Of a stretch of DNA of 13,210 bases, positions 7,127 through 13,210 are shown in pieces. The stretch covers positions 1 through 13,210 of the forward strand of contig JAXDLH010000469.1 in assembly GCA_034666705.1 (NCBI GenBank). The letters run 5' to 3'. Source of the DNA: JAXDLH01 sp034666705. Lineage in GTDB: Bacteria > Chloroflexota > UBA6077 > SHYK01. The position numbers and the translations under genes were made by a program. The number at the start of each line of letters is the position of its first letter. Position 1 is the first letter of the stretch. Under the pieces are notes generated by a model, which was not told the origin of the DNA, ran no database searches, and was given only the letters and a program-made list of their open reading frames with translations.

Positions 7127-7315
7127 TGCACTCCCTCAGCCGCCACCGATGTGCGGCCGCGGCTAGCCGCCGCGTACTCCTGCACCGGACCAGCTCCACT
7201 CACTCCAACCAGTAGCCGGGCGAGCATCCGGATGATTTTCCACCCTGCGCATTCCGTGCGCACGCGAATTGTCGCGACGTTCACACGTATCACCGGAATT
7301 GCGCTCGAACGGCAG

Positions 7316-7321
7316 TATGAT
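7316..7321 (+). promoter_or_regulatory. Candidate -10 element upstream of the aldolase gene
   Basis: TATGAT, 5 of 6 to the -10 consensus, ends 29 bases before the ATG at 7351. No recognisable -35 hexamer was found at 16-18 bases upstream, so this is a weak call based on motif and position. The rest of the gap 7127-7350 shows only a short GTCGCGAC palindrome, which is not informative. Confidence 0.3.
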
Positions 7322-7350
7322 GGCCGGACTAGCGATGGAGGTGCGCGGCC

Positions 7351-8139
7351 ATGGTTGAGGCGAGAATCCGGCCTGCCGATGATGCTGAACAGGAAGCGGA
7401 CGCTGCCGAGCGGGAGATCCGCATCCAACTGGCGGCCGCTTATCGCCTGGCCGACAAGTTCGGCATGAGCGAGCTCATCAACACCCACATCTCAATGCGG
7501 GTGCCCGGCCAGCCGTCGACCTACCTGCTGAACCCGCACGGCCTGTTCTTCGACGAGATCACCGCTTCTAGCCTGGTAAAGGTCGATCATGCTGGCGAGA
7601 TCGTCGGCGAGAGCGAGTGGCCCGTGAACGCCGCCGGCGCTGCCATCCATGGCGCAATCCAGCGTGCCCGGCCCGACGTGAACTGTGTATTCCATACCCA
7701 CACGCCGTACGCAACGGCGGTGTCGATGATCGAATGCGGGCTGCTACCGGCATCACAGGCAGCAATGCGCTTCCAGGGAATCGTGGCCTACCACGATTAC
7801 GGCCGCGCCGCGGTAGACCCGGTCGAGTGCGAGCTCCTCGCTGAGGATTTCGGCGACAAGTCCGTGATGCTGTTGCGCAACCATGGCCTGATTACGGCCG
7901 GGAAGACGGTCGGCGAGGCGTTCGTGGCGGCCTACTATCTCGAGAAAGCCTGCCAGTTCCAGGTGCTCGCGCAGTCGACAGGCCAACCGATCGTCATGCC
8001 AACCCTGGGTCGAAACCCGGAGCGAGCCGCGGGATCCCGACCGATCCCTGAATCCGGGCGGACGGGAAGGAGCGAGGAGCGTGCCTGGCCAGGGCTGCTG
8101 CGCATGCTGGATCGCGAGGATGCCTCATACCGGGACTAA
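7351..8139 (+). CDS. Class II aldolase/adducin family protein
   Basis: A 262-residue zinc-dependent class II aldolase/adducin-type protein. Such enzymes cleave or decarboxylate sugar-phosphate-like or hydroxy-keto compounds; the exact reaction cannot be told. Zinc ligands are visible as H115-T-H117 and H178 (RNHGL). The N-terminal NTHISMR (44-50) corresponds to the substrate-binding GN.S.R segment, and SEWPVNAAGAAIH (88-100) holds the likely catalytic Glu89 region. ATGGAGGTG (7335-7343) provides the ribosome site. The core ends near residue 220, followed by an Arg/Pro/Ser-rich tail. The gene is alone on its strand here and converges on the S9 peptidase gene with only 10 bases between stop codons, so no separate terminator fits. 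A link to the dioxygenase pathway is possible but not shown. Confidence 0.88.
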   Translation: MVEARIRPADDAEQEADAAEREIRIQLAAAYRLADKFGMSELINTHISMRVPGQPSTYLLNPHGLFFDEITASSLVKVDHAGEIVGESEWPVNAAGAAIHGAIQRARPDVNCVFHTHTPYATAVSMIECGLLPASQAAMRFQGIVAYHDYGRAAVDPVECELLAEDFGDKSVMLLRNHGLITAGKTVGEAFVAAYYLEKACQFQVLAQSTGQPIVMPTLGRNPERAAGSRPIPESGRTGRSEERAWPGLLRMLDREDASYRD

Positions 8140-8149
8140 ATGGGGGTGC

Positions 8150-10081
8150 TTACGCGTCTGACAGGTTCTCGATGGCCACGGGAGCGACCGAGTCGGCGAG
8201 CTCGAAGCCGAAGATGCGCGAGTAGAAATACAGCTCGGCTTCGAGCGCGCGCTGAATATTTTCCGCGCGGCGAAAACCGTGCTGCTCGCCTTCAAAGGGC
8301 AGATACGCCACTGGCACGCCCCTGGCACGCAGCGCCGCAACCATCCGCTCGGCCTGATCCGGCGGGACAATCTTGTCGTCCATCCCCTGAAAGAAGATCG
8401 CCGGCGTCGCAAGGCGGTCAACGTGCTGCAGCGGCGACCGCTCCTCGTACAGATCGCGGCAATCCGGATAGGGACCGACGAGACTGTCCAGATAGCGCGA
8501 CTCGAACTTGTGGGTATCGTCGGCGAGCGCGCTGAGATCGCCGATGCCATAATGACTCGCGCCCGCCTTAAAGACGTCGCGGAACGTCAGCGCCGCCAAC
8601 GTCGTGTAGCCGCCAGCACTGCCGCCGGTCATCGCCAGCCGATCCCCGTCCACCTCGCCGAGTCGCGCGAGATGGCGCGCGCCATTCGTGCAGTCGTCCA
8701 CATCCACGATGCCCCAATTGCCTCGCAGCCGCTCCCGATACGCTCGACCGTAGCCGGTGCTGCCGCCATAGTCCACGTCGAGAACGCCGATTCCCCGACT
8801 CGTCCAGTACTGGATGCTGAGCCGCAACGCCGTCGAGGTCGCCGAGGTCGGGCCGCCATGGCACATCACCAGCAGCGGCGACAGCTCGCCCGCGGGCGCC
8901 TGGAAGTCGCTGTTGGCTGGCACGTAATAGAACGCATATGCGGTCTGGCCGTTTCCGCTGGCGAATTCGATCAAGCGCGGCTGCGAGAGATACCCAGGAT
9001 CGATGCGCGTCCCACCCGCCCGATGCAGCACGCTCGTCGCGCCCCTGGCAATGTCCAACTCGACGATGGCCGGTGACTCCGTGGGCGACGCGCCGACGAA
9101 CCACGTGCGGCCTCCCGCGGTACAGAGTGAGCTGACGCTCGAGTATGGCGTGTCCAGGGGCACCAATTGGGCGCTCGTCGCATCCACCAAACCGAGCCGC
9201 CATCTGCCGGGTTCGTGGTACGCCACGAGCACTGCTCGATCGTCGACGAAACCGTACGTCGTTTGCCCGAACACCCACGCCGGTACCCCAAACTCAGCGG
9301 CCATCTGACAGATGGGCTCGAGGCTGTCACCATCCAGGCGATAGAGATTCCACCAGCCCGAGCGGTCGGAGATGAGCCAGAGCGCATTGTCAGGCGCCCA
9401 CATAGGCTGCTGCACCGATTCGGCCGGCCCACCGGCAATGAGGCGCGCCTCCCCGAGCGTCCCGTCGTCACGCACGTCCGCCACGAAGAGCTCGGTGCTG
9501 TCCCACGGCATGTGCGGATGGCGCCATGCCAGCCACGCGAGCTGGCGACCGTCTCGGCTGCGACGTGGGCTCGCATAGAAATCGTAGCCCTCCGCAATGA
9601 CACGAACCTCGCCGTCGCGCATCGAGACCTGGACCAGCGTATTGAGAGGCTCTCGCGTGGGGTCAGCGTGGTCCTCGCGCACGCAATAGATCAGCGCTCG
9701 GCGGTCGTCGATCTCGAGATCCGCATAGCGAAATGGACCCTCAGCGGTGAGCGCTTCGGGGACTTCGCCTGGCCGCGCCCGCCAGAGGCGCTGGTCGGCG
9801 AAGTTCGCGAAGTAGACGACGCCCTCGGCCACGGCGTAAGCGCCGCCCCCATACTCGTGCACGCGGGTGCGGGCATTGAACGGCGGTGGGATGACGTCGG
9901 CAGTTGCGCCGTCGGGGCTGCGCCGCACGACCACGTTGCGCCCACTTTCTGCCGGCCGTTGCTCGACCCAGTACAGTTGATCGGCGTCGCGCATGACCTG
10001 ACTCAGACCGACGTTCGCGGAGGCGACGAGGGCGGCGGAGATCGGCGATCTCCAGGAACCGTAGGGCGCGATCGTGGGCAT
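8150..10081 (-). CDS. S9 family peptidase (prolyl oligopeptidase/acylaminoacyl-peptidase type)
   Basis: A 643-residue serine peptidase with an N-terminal beta-propeller (about residues 20-385) and a C-terminal alpha/beta-hydrolase domain (about 390-635). The catalytic triad is readable: Ser488 in GGSAGGY, Asp569 in QGMDDKIVPPDQ and His601 in GEQHGF. The oxyanion region HGGP (408-411) is also present. ATG at 10081 is chosen because GGGAGA lies 7 bases upstream and the protein then begins as family members do; the frame continues upstream without homology. No signal peptide is present, so it is cytoplasmic and probably trims short peptides. TATCAT at 10150-10155 (minus) is a weak -10 candidate, about 70 bases upstream. 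The gene looks like a single transcription unit, separated by 180 bases from the upstream DUF72 gene. Confidence 0.92.
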   Translation of the reverse strand: MPTIAPYGSWRSPISAALVASANVGLSQVMRDADQLYWVEQRPAESGRNVVVRRSPDGATADVIPPPFNARTRVHEYGGGAYAVAEGVVYFANFADQRLWRARPGEVPEALTAEGPFRYADLEIDDRRALIYCVREDHADPTREPLNTLVQVSMRDGEVRVIAEGYDFYASPRRSRDGRQLAWLAWRHPHMPWDSTELFVADVRDDGTLGEARLIAGGPAESVQQPMWAPDNALWLISDRSGWWNLYRLDGDSLEPICQMAAEFGVPAWVFGQTTYGFVDDRAVLVAYHEPGRWRLGLVDATSAQLVPLDTPYSSVSSLCTAGGRTWFVGASPTESPAIVELDIARGATSVLHRAGGTRIDPGYLSQPRLIEFASGNGQTAYAFYYVPANSDFQAPAGELSPLLVMCHGGPTSATSTALRLSIQYWTSRGIGVLDVDYGGSTGYGRAYRERLRGNWGIVDVDDCTNGARHLARLGEVDGDRLAMTGGSAGGYTTLAALTFRDVFKAGASHYGIGDLSALADDTHKFESRYLDSLVGPYPDCRDLYEERSPLQHVDRLATPAIFFQGMDDKIVPPDQAERMVAALRARGVPVAYLPFEGEQHGFRRAENIQRALEAELYFYSRIFGFELADSVAPVAIENLSDA

Positions 10082-10167
10082 CTGGAATCTCCCTGGTAGC
10101 GCCGCCTTGCGCCTGCTGCGGTACGTGAGTACCAGTAGCACTTCGCAGCATGATACCGGCGCCATGC

Positions 10168-10208
10168 GGTCCGGCCCGGAGAGCGTCGACGGCCGGAGGG
10201 GCCGGTCC
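10168..10208. repeat. Imperfect inverted repeat between DUF72 and S9 peptidase genes
   Basis: GGTCCGGCCC (10168-10177) and GGGCCGGTCC (10199-10208) pair at 9 of 10 positions around a 21-base loop. It lies 53 bases past the DUF72 stop codon and 86 bases before the peptidase start. No T-run follows on the minus strand, so a terminator role for DUF72 transcripts is only a possibility. GC content is high here and chance pairing is plausible. Confidence 0.3.
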
Positions 10209-10261
10209 CGCTCGAGTCCTGCACAGCACACAAGGAGAACCAGTCAGGATGCTCTCCGTAC

Positions 10262-10963
10262 TCAGGACTGCGCAACCAACTCCTGAAAGCCGATCGCGAA
10301 TCGCGGCCCGCGCGCCTCGTTCTCGTGGCGGAAGAACACCGAGGCGGTTTTCCACTCCTGGGCCGCCACCCAATTCCGCCATTCGTGCAGCGCCGCGTTG
10401 TCATACTCTTCGTGGCGCAATCGCAGGTATCCCCAATCGGCAGTGGCCACGCGCGGTGTGGTGAGATCCTCTGCCTCCGCGAGGCAGAGCGCCTGGTTGT
10501 GACGTCGCAGCGCGTCGAACACGACGTCGGTGTGCCATGACTCGTGCCGAAACTCGAGTGCGGCATGCGTCCCAGCGGGCAACGCAGTGAGGAACTCCTC
10601 GAGCCGCGCCTCGTCGACTTTCATAGAGGGTGGGAGCTGAACCAGGATCGGGCCCAGTTGATCCCCCAGAGGGGTCGCCGCGGTAAGCAGCCGCTCGACG
10701 TCCGGCGCGGCGTCGCGCAGTCGCTTGAAGTGGGTGATCTGCTGCGGCGCTTTGAGAATGAAGTGGAAGCTGGCTGGCACCTGGCTCTTCCAGCGCTCGA
10801 CGATCGACGGCTTGAGCACACCGCGAAACGTGTAGTTGACCTCAACCGCGGTCAGGTGCTGGGCGTAGAAGGCCAGCATGTCCGCCTCTTTCATCTTTGG
10901 CGGGTAAAAGCTGCCGCGCCACTCCTTGTATTGCCACCCGCTCGTGCCGACGACGATCTCCAC
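10262..10963 (-). CDS. DUF72 family protein (YecE-like, TIM-barrel fold)
   Basis: A 233-residue DUF72 protein; the biochemical role of this family is unknown. Diagnostic blocks are GTSGWQYKEWRGSFYP (6-21), AVEVNYTF (39-46), ASFHFILKAPQQITHFKRL (64-82), LGPILVQLPPS (103-113), ALEFRHESW (135-143), VATADWGYLRLR (172-183) and VFFRHEN (209-215). GTG at 10963 is the start, with GGAGGGGG 4-5 bases upstream. The stretch after TF reads RGVLKPS, whereas relatives usually carry a Tyr-Arg pair there. It lies 124 bases beyond the permease stop codon on the same strand, so it could be the last gene of the ABC operon or separately transcribed. The gap 10964-11087 shows no convincing terminator. Confidence 0.9.
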   Translation of the reverse strand: MEIVVGTSGWQYKEWRGSFYPPKMKEADMLAFYAQHLTAVEVNYTFRGVLKPSIVERWKSQVPASFHFILKAPQQITHFKRLRDAAPDVERLLTAATPLGDQLGPILVQLPPSMKVDEARLEEFLTALPAGTHAALEFRHESWHTDVVFDALRRHNQALCLAEAEDLTTPRVATADWGYLRLRHEEYDNAALHEWRNWVAAQEWKTASVFFRHENEARGPRFAIGFQELVAQS

Positions 10964-11087
10964 TGCGCCCCCTCCGCCACTAGCACGGGCTCCCGCGCCA
11001 GTCCGCGGCCATTATTGCGTGCGAAGCTCGTCCGGCACTGCCCGAGCCCCGGCGCGGGCGGAATTGTGTCGCAGCCGAGAGGCGCGA

Positions 11088-11954
11088 TTATTGCGGGGAG
11101 GGTCGCCAGGCCTGGAAGCGGCGCTCGATGCGCTGGATGCCATACGTCAGCAGCAGCCCAGCCCCCGCGATGATGAACAGCCCGGCAAAGACCTTCGAGG
11201 TTTGAAAGGTCGACCCGGCCGTGGACATCATGAGCCCAATGCCGGCGGTAGCGCCGACGAGCTCGCCGACGACGACGCCGATCAAAGCGTGGCCGACGCC
11301 GAGCCGCAACCCGCTCAGAATGAACGGCACCGAGCCCGGCAAGGCGACGGTGCGGAAGATCTGCACGTCGGAGGCGCCGTACGAGCGCGCCACGTTCAGC
11401 AGGTTGCCGTCAAGATTGCGCACGCCGGACTGCGTGTTGATCAAGATCGGGAAAACGGCGCCGAGGAAGACGACGGCGATCTTCGACGCGATGCCGATGC
11501 CGAACCAGATGATCAGCAGCGGGATCAGGGCAATGCGGGGCGTGCTGTAGAGGAAGTTCACGAACGGATCGATCGCGAAGCTCAGCCGGCGATACCAGCC
11601 CATCAGCAGCCCCATGGGCAGCCCGACCACGATCGAGAGCGCGTAGCCGGCGATCAACTCCTGGCCGCTGACGGAGATGTCGCGCCAGATCGTGCCGCCA
11701 CGAACGAGGTTCACGAGCGCATTGGCGATGTCGAGCGGCCCCGGCAGGAAGAGCTCCGGCACCAGTCGCAGCATCGCCACTACCTGCCAGATCGCCAGGA
11801 CGAGAAGCACGCTGACCGTGCCGATCAGGGTCGACTCGTACCGTCGCCACCCGCGGCGCCGGCCAAGCTGCGCCTCGACCGCATCGTCGCCCGGCGCGCG
11901 GGCCAGGGGTGGATTCAGCGTGTTGATCTGCGGCTGGCGCGTCCCAACTGCCAC
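11088..11954 (-). CDS. ABC transporter permease, nitrate/sulfonate/taurine type (SsuC/TauC-like)
   Basis: A 288-residue inner-membrane permease with about six hydrophobic helices, the first near residues 43-63. The binding-protein-dependent permease signature lies in the cytoplasmic loop VARSYGASDVQIFRTVALPGSVPFILSGLRLG; it keeps the A...G spacing of the EAA motif but lacks the Glu. This loop docks on the ATPase encoded just upstream. The GTG start at 11954 comes 2 bases after the ATPase stop codon, with GAGAGG 6 bases before it, so the two genes are one operon and probably translationally coupled. The N-terminal 40 residues are hydrophilic and Arg-rich. No matching binding protein is found in the window; it may lie beyond the window end. 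Likely substrates are small organic anions or sulfonates, judged only from family. Confidence 0.92.
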   Translation of the reverse strand: MAVGTRQPQINTLNPPLARAPGDDAVEAQLGRRRGWRRYESTLIGTVSVLLVLAIWQVVAMLRLVPELFLPGPLDIANALVNLVRGGTIWRDISVSGQELIAGYALSIVVGLPMGLLMGWYRRLSFAIDPFVNFLYSTPRIALIPLLIIWFGIGIASKIAVVFLGAVFPILINTQSGVRNLDGNLLNVARSYGASDVQIFRTVALPGSVPFILSGLRLGVGHALIGVVVGELVGATAGIGLMMSTAGSTFQTSKVFAGLFIIAGAGLLLTYGIQRIERRFQAWRPSPQ

Positions 11955-11956
11955 GA

Positions 11957-12805
11957 TTAGCCTCTCATCCCGCCGTTCAACGCCGCAGCGGCGGTCACTT
12001 CTTCTTCGATACTGGTCCAGATTCTATCCTCGAGCTCGAGGAAGTGCTGCTCGCGTTTCACGTGCAAGCTCCGAGGTCGAGGAATGTCGACGAGCACCTC
12101 GAGTTTGACCTTCGCGGGGCGCGCGGAAAAAACGAGGACGCGGTCGGATAGGTACACGGCCTCTTTGATGTCATGGGTTACAAAGAGCGCCGTCTTGTTG
12201 GTCTGCGCCCACACCTTGAGCAGCTCCTGCTGCATGAACTCCCGGGTTTGGGCATCGAGCGCGCCGAATGGCTCGTCGAGTAGCAGGATGTCCGGGTCAG
12301 TGGTCAACGCACGCGCCAGATTCACGCGCTGCTGCATTCCACCCGATAGCTCCAGCGGATATGAGCTCTCAAAGCCTTTCAGGCCGACCAGCTCGATGCT
12401 CGACCGCGCCCGCGCCTGCATCTCCGATTTCGGCAGTCCGCCGCGCAGCTCGAGTCCGTATACGACGTTCCCGAGCACCGTACGCCACGGCAGCAGGCTC
12501 GCCGCTTGAAACACCATGGCGCGGTCCGGCCCCGGCTTGGTGATCGGTCGGCCATTGAGCGTCAGCGTACCACCGGTAATTGGCAACAACCCGTCAACCG
12601 CGTTTAGAAAGGTCGACTTGCCGCAGCCGGATGGACCAACGATGGAAACGAACTCCCCATTTGCGACCTCCAGGTCCACGCCGTCTACCGCGAGAAAGAT
12701 GCTCGACGACCGCTCCAGCCAATAGTGAATACGCACGTCCTGCGCCTGCAACCGCGCCGCGCCCGTCGTCACTGCGCCGTTGCCGGTTGCGTGATATGTA
12801 GCCAA
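11957..12805 (-). CDS. ABC transporter ATP-binding protein, nitrate/sulfonate/taurine type (SsuB/TauB-like)
   Basis: A 282-residue ATPase that energises the permease encoded next to it. Using TTG at 12805 as residue 1, the motifs are Walker A GPSGCGKST (57-65), Q-loop Gln100, signature LSGGMQQR (153-160), Walker B ILLLDEP (173-179) with catalytic Glu178, D-loop GALD and switch His211. The C-terminal region has the VYLSDRVLVFSARPAKV block typical of TauB/SsuB. The frame is open up to 13039, but the upstream part looks non-coding and overlaps the divergent CoA-transferase gene and the likely promoter. The TTG is preceded by GGGAG with 7 bases spacing and gives a normal length. GTG at 12772 is an alternative with a poorer ribosome site. 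Confidence 0.92.
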   Translation of the reverse strand: MATYHATGNGAVTTGAARLQAQDVRIHYWLERSSSIFLAVDGVDLEVANGEFVSIVGPSGCGKSTFLNAVDGLLPITGGTLTLNGRPITKPGPDRAMVFQAASLLPWRTVLGNVVYGLELRGGLPKSEMQARARSSIELVGLKGFESSYPLELSGGMQQRVNLARALTTDPDILLLDEPFGALDAQTREFMQQELLKVWAQTNKTALFVTHDIKEAVYLSDRVLVFSARPAKVKLEVLVDIPRPRSLHVKREQHFLELEDRIWTSIEEEVTAAAALNGGMRG

Positions 12806-12812
12806 TTGCTTG

Positions 12813-12817
12813 CTCCC
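12813..12817 (-). promoter_or_regulatory. Ribosome binding site that supports a TTG start for the ABC ATPase
   Basis: GGGAG on the minus strand sits 7 bases before TTG at 12805. No ATG occurs near the start of the conserved domain, and the other in-frame candidate (GTG at 12772) lacks a comparable site. This is why the ATPase start is placed at a rare TTG codon. Confidence 0.5.
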
Positions 12818-12847
12818 GACTGCCCTACGCGGACACTCGCTGCGTAA

Positions 12848-12877
12848 ATCATATGGCCATGCACGGCTCGCCTCCAA
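12848..12877 (-). promoter_or_regulatory. Candidate promoter for the ABC ATPase-permease operon
   Basis: On the minus strand, TATGAT (12853-12848) matches the -10 consensus at 5 of 6 positions. TTGGAG (12877-12872) lies 18 bases upstream and keeps the TTG of the -35 box. Transcription would start near 12841, leaving about 36 bases before the TTG codon at 12805. This fits the chosen start and excludes the longer upstream frame. Confidence 0.4.
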
Positions 12878-12913
12878 GCGCTCCACGGAGTAGCACCTCT
12901 GCCCTCTGGGCGC

Positions 12914-12919
12914 TATACT
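12914..12919 (+). promoter_or_regulatory. Candidate -10 element for the CoA transferase gene
   Basis: TATACT, identical to the -10 box proposed for the dioxygenase cluster, ends 86 bases before the ATG at 13006. The -35 region (TAGCAC at 12891) is poor. It lies about 60 bases from the oppositely facing ABC promoter, so the two could share regulation across the 200-base gap. Confidence 0.35.
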
Positions 12920-13005
12920 CGCCGTGCCCCAACTCAACCGTTCTCTGGAGCCGGCGGTACGGCGCCCGTGCGCCAGCCCGAGCTGCAGAGCGAAGGACTC
13001 ATCCG

Positions 13006-13210
13006 ATGGCTGCACCCACACCCAACGTGAGCCCAGCAAGCAAGGTTATGTCACTCGGCGAGGCCGCGGCGCTGGTCCGCGATGGCGATCATCTTGGCCT
13101 CGGCGGCTTCGCATGCACACGCAACGCGATGGCCTTCACCCACGAGCTGATTCGCCAGGGCCGACACGATCTCACGATCTCCGGCGCCGTCCTCGGCATG
13201 GAAGCGGACC
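13006..13210 (+). CDS. CoA transferase subunit A, glutaconate CoA-transferase-like (partial, 3' end missing)
   Basis: The first 68 residues of a family I CoA transferase alpha subunit; the gene runs off the window end. The segment SKVMSLGEAAALVRDGDHLGLGGF (residues 12-35) closely follows the start of Acidaminococcus GctA (SKVM..L, SGDH..LGGF), and ELIRQGRHDLTISG continues the match. ATG at 13006 is preceded by GAAGGA with about 9 bases spacing. Complete enzymes need a B subunit carrying the catalytic Glu, which would be expected just downstream. GctA-like proteins also include IpdA, which acts in opening the last ring of steroids, so a hydrolase role in ring degradation is an alternative. It is transcribed divergently from the ABC genes. 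Confidence 0.85.
   Translation, partial: MAAPTPNVSPASKVMSLGEAAALVRDGDHLGLGGFACTRNAMAFTHELIRQGRHDLTISGAVLGMEAD

Noticed and set aside
10926..11960. 344-residue open frame on the plus strand
   Set aside because: Antisense to the ABC permease; the charged Asp/Arg/Gln-rich translation is the expected shadow of hydrophobic helices.
12920..12964. 9-bp stem (one G-U pair) with a 27-base loop upstream of the CoA transferase, resembling the dioxygenase leader
   Set aside because: Its left arm begins right after the -10 box and would be mostly upstream of the transcription start, so it could not form in the RNA; no inner hairpin is present.

Overview
The window is a GC-rich bacterial chromosome segment with dense coding on both strands. 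It carries ordinary protein-coding genes and no RNA genes, insertion sequences, CRISPR or phage parts that I can see. Gene content and protein style suggest an aerobic heterotroph of the Chloroflexota or a similar GC-rich soil or water lineage. The pointers are a Rieske aromatic dioxygenase, a Dpp/Opp-type solute-binding lipoprotein, an S9 peptidase, a class II aldolase, a TauT-type ABC importer and a GctA-like CoA transferase. The phylum is inferred from general resemblance and is not proven.

Layout. At 1-1267 (minus) lies an isocitrate-dehydrogenase-like gene that ends at a perfect 28-base palindrome, probably its terminator. Across a 246-base divergent gap, a plus-strand cluster runs from 1514 to 6891: dioxygenase alpha subunit, dioxygenase beta subunit, a solute-binding lipoprotein (SBP_bac_5), an 89-residue unknown protein and an MFS exporter-like carrier. 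A small minus-strand DUF4177-like gene overlaps the 3' end of the MFS gene. Divergent from it at 7351-8139 is a class II aldolase/adducin-family gene. It converges with a minus-strand S9 prolyl-oligopeptidase-type peptidase (8150-10081). Next come a minus-strand DUF72 gene (10262-10963) and a tightly linked minus-strand ABC pair, ATPase then permease (12805 to 11088). A divergent promoter region separates that pair from a GctA-like CoA transferase subunit A (13006 onward), which is cut by the window end.

How it fits together (inference). The dioxygenase would add O2 to an aromatic acid or related ring. Substrate or product could move through the lipoprotein-fed importer and the MFS carrier. 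Late intermediates could be handled by aldolase and CoA-transferase chemistry, and carbon would enter the TCA cycle near isocitrate dehydrogenase. The ferredoxin and reductase, the dihydrodiol dehydrogenase and a ring-cleavage enzyme are all absent from the window. Both ABC systems are incomplete here: one has only the binding protein, the other only the permease and ATPase.

No clearly new system is evident. The observations most worth a second look are a nested stem-loop in the predicted dioxygenase leader RNA, a changed active-site dipeptide in the dioxygenase (Phe-Ser where naphthalene dioxygenase has Glu-Asn), an unusual Arg-Met cofactor-specificity position in the isocitrate dehydrogenase, and the conserved-looking unknown 89-residue protein inside the cluster.
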